DNA of 64,000 bases. Origin: Prunella strophiata (Eukaryota; Chordata; Aves; Passeriformes; Prunellidae). The notes below the pieces were generated by a model. That model did not search any database. It saw only the letters and a list, made by a program, of their open reading frames with translations, and was not told the DNA's origin. Made by a program: the position numbers and the translations under genes. Positions 1 to 13,700 of this stretch are shown here, piece after piece (within the stretch, counting starts at the first letter, position 1; each line of letters begins with the position of its first letter). The DNA lies in NCBI GenBank assembly GCA_036583965.1, contig JAZBQD010000034.1, positions 5,355,222 to 5,419,221 on the forward strand. The letters are read 5' to 3'.

Positions 1-1435
1 CTTGTGAGAGCTCTGTGCTGCCATTAAACTGGGTAATAGCAAATAACAGGGGAAATACTGTCTCAAAAAGATTTTTGAGCCTTATTTGCCCATGATCCAA
101 ATACTTACAGATATATGGAAGATTCCTTATGTGCAAACTGTTCAGTTCTCATCAACTTTTATTGCAAGCTTCAAGGTGTTTTTTTAGTATTAAGAGTCTC
201 CTACCACAGATACCTCACCCAGATTGAAGTTTCCCATGCCAGCCAGGACCTGAATGATTACAGGTGTGCAGTTACATGGGATGAACTTTCCTGCTTTGTC
301 ACTGCCAGCTGTGCTGTGAGACTGCATCACTCTTTCTCCTTTTGTGTCATATTTCCCTTAAAGCACTTGACAGAGCCAAGCTGGGTGGGGAGAGCTGCAC
401 AGTTTTGATGACAAGGTGAGCACTTGGCCTGGTGTTTTACATCAGAGACGTGGCAGGTTCCCTGCTGAGCACTCTGCTTCCCTCAGAGCCCTGTTCCACT
501 CAATTATTGTGTGTGGGGTGTGTGCAGGGACAGCTCCTTCAGGGCAGTGGTGCCCACAGGATTCCCTGTCTCACTCCCAGCACCGAGAGCTTCCCTTGGT
601 GGCTGCATTTCAAGCAAGAGGTTGCTGTGGTTTGTTGAGCTCGTGCTGCAACATGAGAAGAGAAGAATCTGCTCTGCACCACACTGACCCCAAATACTCA
701 CTGGCTCCTGCCCACTGCTGGACTTTCTTCCACGTTCACAGGAGTGCAGCAGCCTCAGTGCCTGGTATTACTCGAAATCTCGGTTTGGCTGCTCTTGCCC
801 AACTTCAAAGCTGTTTTTCCTTGACCAGCCCATTGTGGTAGCATTTACAGTCTCAGCTGCTGAAGGCTTGTCTGGGTGGCAGAGAGCCAAGAAATGACAC
901 CCTCATCTCGAGGATCACAGTCACAGCCCTAAACCCAAACATTACCTGTGTGGGGAGGACGGCAGCTGTGTCATAACTCGTGTGGGCATTTCTAATGAGC
1001 ACCAGGGCTGTGTCTGTGCTCAGGAGCTGACTCCAGTTAGGAAGTCAAACCAAGACACTGCAGGAAGCTCATGGAAGAGGTAACACACTCTAAAGGCACG
1101 TCCTATTCTGCTGCTGACGGGTTTTCCTGGGGAGACCAGCCCTGAGGAGGGTAGAAAACTCCCAAGTTGCTCATCTTCCAGATTTATCGTGTGACCCTAA
1201 CAGGCATGTGAGCAGCCATGAAGGAAATCCAAGCTTGGCACTTAGGTGGGGCTGCATCCTTCCCAGGAAAAGCACAGTGAAGGGCTGGTGAGGGAAAAGA
1301 GCTTTTTTCTCTCTCAGTCACAGCCCATCATTGCCATTAAAGGGAGGGTGAGTTTAACTCTGGAAGTCAAGGATCTGCTTGATTTTTAGGTTTTTTAAGT
1401 CCAGACTGAGAGTGACTGAAGACTTAGTCCAAATT

Positions 1436-1590
1436 TCAGGCATTGCAGTGTCCCCATCCCTGGAGGTGTCCAGGGAACACCTGGATGTGGCACTCAGTGC
1501 TCTGGGCTGGGTGACAAGGTGGGGATGGGTCACAGGTTGGATTTGATGATCTTGGAGGTCTTTTCCAACCTAGGTGATTCCATAGCAAGA
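1436..1590 (+). mobile_element. CR1 LINE 3'-end fragment
   Basis: The sequence follows the typical avian CR1 3' region: 'ccatccctggaggtgtcc', then 'ggcactcagtgctctgggc', then 'gatgatcttggaggtc' and 'ttttccaacctaggtgattc'. It is truncated at its 5' side and oriented with the host gene. Confidence 0.85.
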
Positions 1591-2338
1591 ACCTTGATGA
1601 ATCTCCTCGATTCTGTAGAGGATAAAGAAAAGGAGGTCTGTGCTCCACATTTGAACCTCTGAAAGATGAACAGCACCAAGCACTCTTGTCCCACTGAGCC
1701 AATGACTCAAATGGCTGAAGAAATTAAGCTAAAGGGTTAAATGTGTCTGGTTTTTCCTGTGCAAGACCAACAGTTGGTTGAGTTGAGAGTAGTCTGAGGG
1801 CTAGAAATGGCTTGTCCTGCCTTTGGCAGCCTCCTGATACCTCTGCTGCTGTGTTGCAAATCAGAAGCATAGAAATCACCCATCTCTTTTCTAATTAACT
1901 CAGATCAGCGCTAGACGTTAATAGCTGGCAAGATGATAATCTCACAGTTTTATCACCCTAATTAGGTCATGAATTATGTCCTGTAAGATCAATAATAGTT
2001 TTCCAAGTGTTCCATCATTAAGGATTAAAGATGTAATTAACTAATCTAGTCTGCCTTGCATTGGCAGCCAGGGGAAGGGGTAGGAGGGTATGAATGTGGT
2101 GCTTGTGGTATGAATGTTTCTGCTCAACACTAATTCATCTGCCACAGCACACTGTAGGAAGCAACAGACTGTTCCTGGCAGTGTTTGCTTTTTTTTGTTA
2201 ATGTAATAACAGACAAAAACCTATCTGAAGTGACAGGTTTGCTAATTGGAAAGCTGAGCCCCCCTGCAAGGCAATTAATTACTTAAGCAGAATATCTGCA
2301 GTAAAATAGCTGCCTTTTCATGAAAGCATAAACCATGC

Positions 2339-2432
2339 ATCATGGAATCACAGAATATCCTGAGCTGGAAGGGACCCACTAGGATGATCAAAGCCCAATT
2401 CCTGGTCTGAAACAGGATAGCCCCAAGAAGGC
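2339..2432 (-). mobile_element. CR1 LINE fragment, inverted
   Basis: It begins with 'tcatggaatcacagaat', the reverse complement of the CR1 3' terminus, and continues with 'gagctggaagggaccca'. It is short and diverged. Confidence 0.75.
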
Positions 2433-5400
2433 TGTCAGGAGTGTGGGAGGAAGCAAAACTCCAGGAGTTTCAGGGAGCAGTGTTCCTTGTCCACACTGGA
2501 TCCATTTGCATGGCAGGACTGATCCTGCAGAGCAGCAGGATTGTCACCAGACCTGTCTTCAGAGGCTTTTTATCCCACAGCTCTCCAGAGTGTGTGGGGT
2601 GTGCTTGGTGGCTCTCAGCCCAGTGGAAATGGTACCAACCAGCAGAGTGTGATCCAGCTGCAGCTAGGGGTTCCTTCTGCTGCAAACCCTAATCTGGGAG
2701 CACAAACCCAGAGGTGCCACAATTCCTGTGTCCTGCCACTGAGCTGGAGATACACCTCCAGCCCTGCTGGCTCATCCATTTGAGGCAGATGAAATGCTGG
2801 AGCCAAGCAGCAGCCCAGCACAGGCAGCACAGCTTTGTAGGCAAAGGAAATTGGAGCTGTAATCCTGCTCCTGCCGTGGACTGACCTTGAGACAGACACT
2901 TCTCTGCAGAGGGATGTAATCCTCAGCAGCCCTGAGAGAGGTAGGCAGGTAAGAAGCTTAATTGCTGTTTGTGTGGCAAGGTGGGGATTACCTAAGAGGA
3001 GGTGTTAGGGGTTTGTGCAGGGTTGCTGTGCCCTGTGTGGGCTTGCAGGAAGCGGAAGGTCGTGGCATGATGTCATTTGCAATTCCTGACTCAAGTCTAC
3101 ATTGACGTCTTTGGAAGCCTTCTCCTTCTTCCTGTCTCCTGGAGAGCTGCAATCCCTTCCTTTGTAGGGCAGCCTGTTTGCTGTGCTCCACAGCTGATCT
3201 GGGACAAGCACCTTCACACTGAGGAGCTGATTGGGATGAGGAAGATGACAAATGTCACAGCAACAGACACATGACGCAGTGGAGAGTTTGCTGACCTGCT
3301 TGCTGTTGTTTCTTCACACAAATTGAAAAGAAGATTTGGCTAATGCTCTCTGCTCTGGCACCACTGAAAATGTGGTGATGCAGGAATCTCAGCACTGAAA
3401 GGTTGTGTTTCTGGAAGGTGGTTGATTAGAGCTGAAAGTGGAGCCAAGATGGCTCACCTGAAAAAGTCTTTTAAAAAGTTTTGGGCTTCCTCAAGAAAGA
3501 ATAATTATTGTCCCTCTTAGGCATGGGGTCCTGGAGATCAGAGGGTGCCTCCTGGGAGTTGGAGGACAAGGTAAAGTGCAGCTCTCTGGAGAAAGTGGCT
3601 GTATTTTCTCTGTGGCTGATGACTGAGGAGGAGTCTGGCTGATTGTTTGCTGTGAATAGGGGAGGAAAAAGGTCAAAACCTGAAGCAGGGACTTGGGACA
3701 AGGAGGACAGAGGACAAGGCAGACATGTTTAGAGAGCACCGCATGCATCTGGAAGGTGGATGCAGTGCCCACCCTTGGCTGCAAAGGCTCTTCAGCTGTT
3801 GAAGTTAGTGGCCATAGCTGCTGGGTGGAAAGGAGTTACTGTGGAAGTTTTGTTTCTGGGGAAACGAAGCTGTTGTGTCATAAATCTGGGACCTAAAGCA
3901 CAGGGAACAGGTCTGACTTTCTTTGGATAAAACCCTGGAGCCATGGCGTGCCCTCTGGCTGCTGTGACCCCCTTTGCTTGGCTCTCACGTGCCATTGGCA
4001 TGATCTGGCCAAGGGGTCCCTGCAGCTTTCTGTGTGGAAAGCTGGAAGTTTGTAAGCAGACAGGGTAAGCAAGCCCAGCAGCATCACTCAGGAATGTGAA
4101 GTATTTCCAAGTGGCTCTTTCTAGAAGTGAAGCAGATTCCTGATGTGTGGATCATGGAGAAACTTCTCTCCTGTTCCTCGGGGTCAGTGGTGGGAGGCTC
4201 TGTGGGGGTGGGAGGTCCAGCTCTCACCTCTTGTGTTGCACTCCTTGTGCTTTCAGAGCTCTGCACCCTCACCCTCCTTCATTGTGCTGCTTTTATTCAG
4301 ATATTCCTTAGTAGCAGCCAGGAAAACACCAGCTCCTACATGTTTGGAGAAGGTACACCCTGCCTTTGGAGTCACAATATGACCAATATCTCTGCCTCTC
4401 TCTGCCTGGCCTGGGTTTTATTTCCCTTGTGACCATCCCAGATTTACTGTTACTTCCTGGGACACTTTGTATTCCAGGATAGACTATATTCCATCTATAA
4501 ATTAGAGTCAACTTCTTCTCTTCCACCAGAGACCTCACTCCTTCAGGGAGAGTGGCTAGAGAGGGGTAAATAGTACTTTTCTGACATCCCAGGAGAGTCT
4601 GATTAAATAGTGGGAAGGCTGTGTGGAATTTGGCTTATGTGGCCCTGGAGAGAAGGATGGCAAGGGACATGTGAGTGCCAGCCCTTTGCCACCCAAACCT
4701 GGGTGCCAGTGGTTCACTGGAAGGAATAGCCTTGACCATAGAAATTTGCATTAACCTGTGAGATTTCCAATACTCCTAATATTTGAGGAGAGAAATGGCC
4801 AGTTTGTTAAAAATAACATTACTTCTGAGGTTTGCCCCACCAAGTGCAGCCTGTGGTGTGTTGTCATTGTACCCTCGGTTCCCCATAGTGATAGGAAATA
4901 TCAGTGACACACAAAGGATGCAGTTTGGAGCTGGATTTGTCAGTTTGGACCCTCAGCAAGAGTTGATCATGCCATGAGGAGGCAGTGGCTGGACTGGGAG
5001 GGAGAAGCAGGATCCAGCTGGATGGGTGCTCCATGGTGCAGGTTGAAATGAGGGGAAGGAAAGGAAGGATCCACTGTCACGAGCTGCCTGATGTCTGTGC
5101 AGTGGTAGATTGGGTTGTGAAATTTGGAACACGAGTTGGAGAGGGGCAGGGGGCTACTGGGTGAAGAGGAGGAGGAGGAAGTGGCCATGAGCCTTGCCCA
5201 AGGGACAGGTTGGGAGCCACTGGTCCAGTGACCGGACTGCAGGGCAGGAAACCAGTTTCCTTCACCTGCAGCTAATGGGCTGTGTGACCTGCACAGGCTG
5301 CCCTACTTCTCTGTGCCTCAGTGATCCAGAGAGCAGCCAGGTGACCTCAGCACTTGCCTTCCTGTGTCAGAGCTCCCTGTGCACAGTTCATCCTCTGATT

Positions 5401-7375
5401 TCTGCCAGAGAAATCAGAAATTTCTTTCTCACTCGCTCATCACCGAAAGGTTCTTGACAGGTTCCTGACAGGTTCAGGGTTAGAAATTAGCAAATACAAA
5501 CACTGACTGTGCTGGGGCTTTTCTCTAGAGAGCTGGGATGTTCAAGCTGAGCTGCTGGACCTGGCTGTGCTGTGCCAGCCCTGCTTTGAATGCTCCTTTA
5601 GCCAGGAACACCGAGATGCCCGTGGCACCTCTGGGCATCTCTGGGCATCTCGGCCAGCACAGAGCTGGGAAGGAGCCAGGGGTTCTGAAATGGGCTGGCT
5701 GGAGCTGGGAAATGGATGGGAGCACTGGGACAGCACTGAGAGGTGCCTTGCTCTGGGGGATTAATGCCCATGCTGGCTGAGCTGCTCCTCCCGGCCCTAT
5801 TTGGATATGTGACTTAATCCAATCTGCCCAATCTGTCAGTAATGAACACGTAGAGGAGAGAATGCATTCCACCCAGGAGGAGAGGGCTCAGCCAAAAAGC
5901 TGCTAACTAGGTCACTGATGAGCAATCTTTCCCCTCCCTCTGTGTCATTTTTATTAATCACTTGAAAAATAGGTTGAGTAATGATTGCAAGCAACTTGTC
6001 AAGCCAATTAAAAACAGAGAAAGGTAGGGCTGTGAAGCCGAAGACAAATGCTGTGCTGGTTTTAAATGAGTGTCTGTAAACCCCACTGACCTGTGAGTAA
6101 TTGCCTCCAAAAAACCTGGCAGCATGTGTGTTTCTCAGTGTGAAGGTTTGTTTCTTCTGCATCCACAGGGCAAACAGTTCACTGTGGCCCAGAGATGTAT
6201 CACCAGAGCAAAATCACTTTGAATCTGCCTTAGTCTGCCTTGACTCTTAGCATGTGGACTCTCCAGTGGGGCTTGTCAAAGAGTTTAGTGCACTTTGAAT
6301 GTAAAATAAAAATGCTACAGAGCACTTACTAGGTTTTATTTTATGTAATTTGCCTGAATCCAAGCTCCCTATAGCTTTATAATCTGCCCAGCTGGAAGAT
6401 AAATTGTCAAATCTTGTTTGTTGAACAGGGAAAAGAGCTTCTAGGTAATCTCACCATGGTCTCAGTTCAATGGGGTGAGTTTCCCCAGAGTGGATTCTCC
6501 AGAATCATTCATCCAAATTCAGCACTGGGGTTGTTTTGGTTTATTTTTATGTGTCCAATGGATTGTGTGTGCCAACAATAAATATTTATACTCCTGCATT
6601 CCTCTGCCTCTCTATCTGTGTTTTGTCTCCTGTGAGATGCCTGCCAGCACTGTGGGTGCTATGAGACAACATTACTCTTTGGGAAGCTGGTGTAGAGTGT
6701 GTGAGATCCTGCTGTCCAGGATGTTTCTTCCCATCTGTTCCTGGCTCAAATCCCCTTCTCCTCAATTTTAGTCACCACTTTTGGTTACCATTCATAGACT
6801 GAAATGTGATATTAAGGAGAAGAATACAAATATGTCGTGCTGCCTTCCTTCTCTTGCTGCTGCTCTGTCAGCTGGGTGGCAATAACAAAAGGCAATTAGT
6901 GACATAAATAAGCTTTCCTGGGGGTAGTTGAGAGCAGCCTTTCTCTAGAACTATTTGTGGAACAAATGGAAAAACACATGCTTCCCTCCTGCCTAAGAGG
7001 AGTAGCAGCCCAGGGGAGGGCAGGGTTGGATCAATAACCTGCCATCTCTTCAGCATTAGGCTCTTGTTTTGTAGCACCTCTGAAACCTCAGGGTGGAGAA
7101 GGGTACAGGAAGCCCAAACAGAAGTTTTGTTTTTTACTAGTGCAGAACTTGGTTAAAGCCTCCTGCACTTGCCAAGCAAGAAATCAAATTAAGCCATGAT
7201 TTGCCCCCATTCCATCCTGGAGAGCTTTCCCTTCTCTCTGTAACTCTGCTGTAGCCATCACACAATCAAACCTCCTCTTCCCAGTCTCCTTTTCCCCCTC
7301 CCCAAGGAAGTTTTTTGGTTTTCCCTGTGGGAAGTAGCCCTGTGCCTGAATCCCCCCTTTGTTTCTACCCTCCAG

Positions 7376-7470
7376 AGTTAATGAGCTCTACGTGGATGAC
7401 CCAGACAAAGACAGTGGAGGGAAAATAGAAGTGAACCTGAACATCAGTTTGCCAAACCTGCACTGTGAAT
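7376..7470 (+). CDS. ERGIC1: ERGIC1 coding exon, residues ~53-84
   Basis: The acceptor is 'ctaccctccag' and the donor is 'gtgagt'. The exon starts with the last base of a valine codon, encodes VNELYVDDPDKDSGGK and then NISLPNLHCE, and leaves phase 1. It begins the lumenal domain just after the first membrane segment. Confidence 0.95.
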
Positions 7471-7690
7471 GTGAGTACCCCTCACTCAGCAGCTTTTCTT
7501 TGTGCTTTGAGTAATACTTGAAATGGGCCCAGGCTGGTACAGTGGCCCTTCCTCTGTAACAGGATGGAAATAAGTAGCTGCAGCCTCTGCCAATATCCCA
7601 TTGCTTTCTGTTCCAGGCCAGGGCACCTGTTTTCTTGGACCATGTGTTAGTGGCTGATCTCCTTCACTGGCTTCTTTCTGAATCTCATTT

Positions 7691-7726
<36 letters not shown>

Positions 7727-10700
7727 TCTTTTTAATAGCAACCTTTTTGTGTCTGGGAGCAAGAAACCTCCCAAGTTCCATTTGGAACTCTGAATGCACC
7801 AGCTGGTTGTTGGCTCTTCCCAAGTCACCTGCCTTGTCTGCCTGAAGTTTTGCTGTTTGTGTGATGGGAATTGCAGGCAGCTGGCAGGACATGGGAGGTG
7901 TATTTCTGTCAAATAGGCAGTGAAAAAAGTTTGGTTACAAAGCTTTTCTGCTATAACAATTTTTGACAGAGGACATTATCACCTCAGTTTAGTCAAATGT
8001 CAGGAAAAAAGGTGTGGATTTTTTTCAAGTAAAAGCAATACATGCTTTTCCTATGCAACCTTCCTGTTACTTAATTTTGTTTGATTTTTTTTTTTTAATT
8101 GTCTTCTCCCTCCCACCCCTTGCAGTGGTTGGACTGGACATCCAGGATGAAATGGGAAGGCATGAAGTGGGTCACATTGACAACTCAATGAAGATCCCTC
8201 TCAATAATGGGGATGGCTGCAGGTTTGAGGGCCATTTCAGCATCAACAAGGTGAGTGGCAGTGACAGTGGGTGAGGGTGTGCTGGCAGGGGAGATGCTGG
8301 CAGGATCCATTTGTAAAAATGAAAATTTGGAAATCTGTGTCTCTCCTGCCATGTGTGTGTTTATGACCCTGGTCAGACAGAAATTGAAGTCAGTGTGGGA
8401 GAGAGCTGCATGGCCAAACCCACAGGGAATGTGTTAGATCAGGGGTTTTCTTCACTCTCCAAAGCAGGTAATGGAGACAGAATTGCTGAACAGAGAGAGC
8501 AGCTCTGTGCAGCAGCCCAGTGATCAGGGGATGTGTGAAAACCCTACAAATGCCAAAGGGCTTCTGTGTTTATTCTGTGTTTACTCCTCACGACTTCTGC
8601 ACCTCCAAAACCTGACTCAGTGTGGAGAGGTCTCTGGCAGTGGCTGCATCCCAGCTCTCCTTTGTTCTGAGAGCTGCAGAATGACAGGAATGTTCCCTGC
8701 TGGAGGGTGCCAGGGCTCTGTGCTGGGATGTTTGGAATACAGCACGTGGCCCCACGCATGCTTGGTGGGGATGCTCTGCTTCTGTCTCAAGGAATGAAAA
8801 TCCAGGCCTGGAGGAGGCTCCTCTTTGGGATGGGTGTGTTCAAGATTGAATAATCCTGCTATGTAATGCTGGAGATGACTTGCTGGGGTGGGGGAGGCAC
8901 TGGTGGGACCCGCTGATGTCCTAAGAAGGGCACACCCTTTATTCACTCCTCTTCATGTACCACAGGCTACAGAATCCTACTTCCTTCTTTTCCTCCCAGG
9001 TCATGTTAAAGCACATCTAAAAATAACACAGGACCTCTTGCTGATTCTGTGGCATGGAAAGGAATAGGGATTTAAAAAGAGGACTTTTTCCTCATCTCCA
9101 AGCCACCAGGATCGCTGGCTGCTGGTAGTCCACAAAATTGGGAAAGGGCTTCTGGAAGGGTAGTTCTTGTGCAGACAATTCCCAGGGCACAGAGCTGAGG
9201 TGCCTGGGGGTTTGTCTGCTGGATGTGTCCTGCTCACAGAGCAGCTCCAGAAGGGGGTGCAGAATGTGGCAGTGAGGAGCTTCCTCCACTGCTAATTTGT
9301 GTCTCACTTGGTGGCTGGGACAGCTGTCACAGGCAGGGGAGCTGACCAGGACTTGTGGCTCTGGAAACCCAAATCTCTTGTGTGTGACCTGGGAGGCTGC
9401 AGTGCCTTGGCAGGAATTGGACAGGCTGAGCTGGGAGCTGGAGTGGGACCTGGCCAGCCTTGGGAACTCCACCAAGGCTTGCACTTGGCTGTTGCTGTCA
9501 CAGCTGCTGAGGGAGGACAGGGTGACAGTGAGATGATGGTGTGTGCTGCTTGCTGCAGGGCCTGACGCCCTGTTTGCTCAGCTTGTTTATGACACAGCTG
9601 GTGTCCACACCTGAAAGTGCTCCCAGGAGTGCACTGCTGTTCCTCAGGTCATTAAATCAGCTTTCCTGAAAGCACATGGAAGGGCATGTGGCCTCCCATG
9701 GCCCTGCTGGTGAGGTGTCTCTGCAGAGAGCATGCTGGGCAGCAGTTGTATAACCAGCCTCCCACTCCTGCCTTGGGCTGTGCCACATTGCTCCTCAGGG
9801 TTGCTTCATTTCACAACCTTTTCTCAATAGGAAAATATTCCTGCACCCTCCATGACAGTGATTGAGCTGAATCTGCTGAAGGACTTCAGGGCTAGTGACC
9901 TGAAAAGTGTGTGCATGCAGAGTGGTGCCATCAGAGTGACACCAGGGCTCATTTTCTGTCTTGGAACTGAGCCTTTAGGTGAAACTTGTGTTTTTCAGTT
10001 CTTTGTATTTCCCTCCATTAAAAAAATTAAAAGAAAGGGCCCTTGCTGGCCAGGTGGAAGAAGGGGAAGATCTAGGTTAGTTTGTATGGGATGCACATGT
10101 GGATTTGGTGGTGGATTTTCTCTTTATATAAAACTCATTCTTGCACACAGTCTCAGAGGTAAAGTTGCTCATGACTGGTACCAGAAGAGAAACACATCCC
10201 CAACTTCCTGGGCTGCTCTGCAGCAGTGGGCCCCTTTGCAAATGCCAGATGTGGGAGTAAGACATTGAGCAAGAGAGACAGGAATTTTATTTTAATAGGG
10301 ATGAAAGACATAGCCTTAAGTGCTGGGAATCCCTGGAGCTGGGAGTGAGCCACTCATCATCCCCTGGTCAGGAACATCAGCAGCGTGGGGCTGCAGGACT
10401 TGAGTGTGGTGCTGTTGGTCAGCTGCAGGAAGGCATCACGGATTCTTCCATCTTCCTGCATGGATCCAGGCATTCCCATGTCACATCACAGAGCCTAGCA
10501 ATGCCTTGAGGGATAAAATGTGAAATCCTGTCTTCCCTGTCGTGCTAATTTTAGGTCCCTGGTAACTTCCACGTGTCGACGCACAGCGCGACGGCGCAGC
10601 CCCAGAACCCCGACATGACTCATGTCATCCACAAGCTCTCATTTGGGGACAAGCTGCAGGTGAGTCCTGACAATTCCCTGGCTGAAGGGGAATGCAGTGA

Positions 10701-13700
10701 GAGTACTTTAATATTAGACACTTTGCTTTTATGGATGGCCTGTGTGTCCCTGCAATGTCAGCTCAAGTCTGGAGGAGTTCACAGGTGACACCAGTTGGGG
10801 CAGGAGCAGTGTCCAGTCACAGAGCAACTGTGCTGTTTTCTTCTGAAACTCAAAGTGCTTATGGAAAACTCCATGGCTGTCTCCCTGCAGAGAGTTAGAA
10901 ATGAGGGTTTGTGGCTCAGCAAAATCCTGGGTTTAGCATGAACACAGCAAACAAACCTTTCTGCCTTTGTGGAGGAGCAGTGATGCACTCAGGGAAGATG
11001 TGTGATCACTACTGTGTTCACCACAGCAGCAGTCAAGCTCTTTTTAATTCACTTCACTCTACTTGTATAGCAGACATCTATTAGTCAAATTTGCTCTGTG
11101 AAACACAAGTTAGACTTAGCACTGCCAACTCCCTGCTGGGAAGAAGCTGAATGCATGCACTTGCCCAGTGGATAGAATTTCACCAGGTGCTGCAAGTTAT
11201 GTAATATTACCTGATTTCTCAATAAGGACAGATTACAGCACTTCTCTAGCCTACTTCCAAGGAGCTGCCCTGACAGGTGGGAGTTCCACATGTGCACACC
11301 CAGCTTGAGACTCACCCTAAACATTGCTTACCCATAGGCTCTCTGTAATCTTCTTTCCTTAGCACAGACGTCTCATTAGTCTGCTCCTTGTACACCCACT
11401 TCCAAAACCCTTTTTCATGCTAACAAGCCTAAGCGTTGCTTTGTAGTCTCCTGATTCTGCTCCGGGCTTCTTTTAGGAATTATCTTGTGTGGGAATGAGG
11501 AAATATTAGCGTATAAATAAGCTTGGCTTAATGTCTGTAAAGCACACTGAGATTATGAAAAATAGGAGGTGAGTGGTAATGGGGAGTTGTGCAGCCTGCG
11601 TGGGAAATGGGTGCTCTGAGGAAGCATTCCCATTGTTTTATCATGGGGTGCTGGAGTGAGGCAGCTGGAGTGTGAATCAGCATGAAGGAGGAGCCTGGAG
11701 AGGCAAGCAGCAAGTGTCTTCAGCTCTTGTGGTGAGAAACCTGTCTGGCAAATGTGGAGTTGGCTCCTGATTGGGACAAGTTCAGATGAGTATTTTCAGA
11801 GCTGAGGAGCTGCTCATGGTCTGAGTGCTCAGGGAGGGAGCACGTAGGTGCTGCAGGCAAGCAGCAGTTCAGCAGCACAAATTAAAGAAGGATATGTTCA
11901 CCAAACAGGTGCTGCCTGTGAGCAAGCAGTGAGAGCCAGCAAGTGTGGGGAGCTTTCAATCTGCCTAGGTGCACCTTTGAATATTTCAGGTTGTCTCCAC
12001 CTGCTTTGATGTAATAAAAGCTTGTATTCCTTACAGAGGGTGAGGAGCTTCTCATTCACTTGTGTCATGTGCTGGGAGTTTGTTCTTTGTGGGTTGGTAC
12101 TGACTCTGCCCCAGTGATCCACTGAGGGACAGGCTGTGTTCTCCAGAGAAACCAGTCTCTTTGAAGCAGAGATTTAAATGTCATCTGGCACTGAATGAGC
12201 TTTGAGTCTTCATCAGTACTTTGTGCACAATAGTGGCAGACTTCCTGTAGATTTTTCATCCTCATTTAGATGAGATGACAATGAAAACCTGCAGAATTAA
12301 AACTCATGCAGGGAGTTCCTGCATGTCAGGTAACCCAGTAAGGAGAGAGATGAGGAGAGCAGGAGATGATGCCTTTTTACTTTCAGGGGCAGATGACTCT
12401 CCTGACAAGGTTAAAGCCAGGATTATTTAACACCATAATGTAGAACTCAGTAGAAGTTATGATTGAAAATGCAACATCTCCTATTTCCACATCTCTGTCT
12501 TTACTGGGCTTACCTGACAGCTGGAGGTGAGAACTCATTGGTTTGAATTTTGGTCTTGATGAGGGGAAAATCTACCAAAATTTTGAAGTGGACCTTAAAG
12601 TCTCTGGCCCACATATTCTGTAAGAGACTTCTTAGCTGTATCAAGAATGGAATACAACACTGCAGCCCACTCCAGGGGCTTCTTTTTCTTGTTATGCCTT
12701 TTACAGTGAGTAAAGAAAGAGCACAGCCTGCAGATGTAGGTTAGGAATGGTCGTGGTTTTGTGGAATTCCAGCAGAGCAGAAGGCCTTGCAGCAGGATCA
12801 GCTGCTGCTTTTGCTCTGCTCCTGTTCCCAGCACCTTCCAGTTGAACTTGCAGATGATTTTGTCTCTCCAGAATTTCCTTTCTGCTGAGCAGAACTGGTT
12901 CACTTGCTGCTTCCTCCATCCTCCACTCTGTAGTGTTGGGAGCAGGGAAATGTCCATTAGGATGAGACAGACACATCCACGTGCTGTCAGCTGTTGAGAG
13001 GGTCTGGGAAGGAGATGGCATTGCCCTCTTGGTGAGCTGAAACTGTCACACTCATGACCAAATCCTCCTTCCAAACTCTTCCTCCCTGTTGCCTGACTTA
13101 AGGTCAGGAATTTCTGGGTTGTGGAGTTCTTTGTCCTTTCTTTGTACCTTGTGAGCAGCACAACCTCTGACCTACAGCTGCTGCCATGGGCTTTTCCCTG
13201 CCTGGAGAGTTCACACATGGATTATTCTGTTGCTGGAGATCAGACTCCAGGTCACAGTGTGTGCAGGGCATGGAAATCCTGTTATTCTGGGCAGACAGAT
13301 ACTCACAGGTCTGAAATCAGCTGCAGGAAAAGCTGAAGGGATATCAGTGCTGGGATGTGTCCTTCCCATCTCCAAGGCTGCGTTGTACAGACCCTGCTGC
13401 TCTGGACATGAGCCACCTTTAGAGGAGAAAACTGCTGAGTTTTAACCCCAGTGTGACTCCCATCTATTTCCCTTTCAGCCTGATAAAATTAATTTCACAG
13501 TTAACTCTGCAAAGCTCTTAGGAAACACCTCACGGTGAAAATTTCACAACTGGCCTCTTCCAAGTGCAATTCCTTTAGCTTTGGAGTGGTTTTGGAGTTT
13601 CATCTTGTAAGATGTTGTGAAATCAGCTTTTTTTTACTCGGAGCCAACCACTGTGATGATGGTCACTGAAAGATATTTGGGGTCATCTTTGCTGGGTTGA

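Larger units (their letters stand above)
1..7375 (+). other. ERGIC1: ERGIC1 intron (5' part outside window)
   Basis: This stretch has no exon that I recognise. The first ERGIC1 exons (cytosolic N-terminus and first membrane segment, about residues 1-52) are not found here, so the window probably opens inside an intron. It holds CR1 fragments near 1436-1590 and 2339-2432. It also holds AT-rich, homeodomain-site-rich stretches near 1885-2060, 2190-2335 and 5815-6430. The many short open frames on both strands have no splice or family support. Confidence 0.75.

Noticed and set aside
7693..7721. Poly-T as the tail of an inverted retrogene
   Set aside because: No retroposed coding body or target-site duplication could be seen next to it.
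12595..13218. 207-codon minus-strand open frame in an ERGIC1 intron
   Set aside because: No family similarity, no promoter or poly(A) context, and ordinary intron composition.
13650..13675. Possible C/D snoRNA boxes (tgatgatgg ... ctgaaa)
   Set aside because: The box spacing is far too short, and there is no terminal stem.
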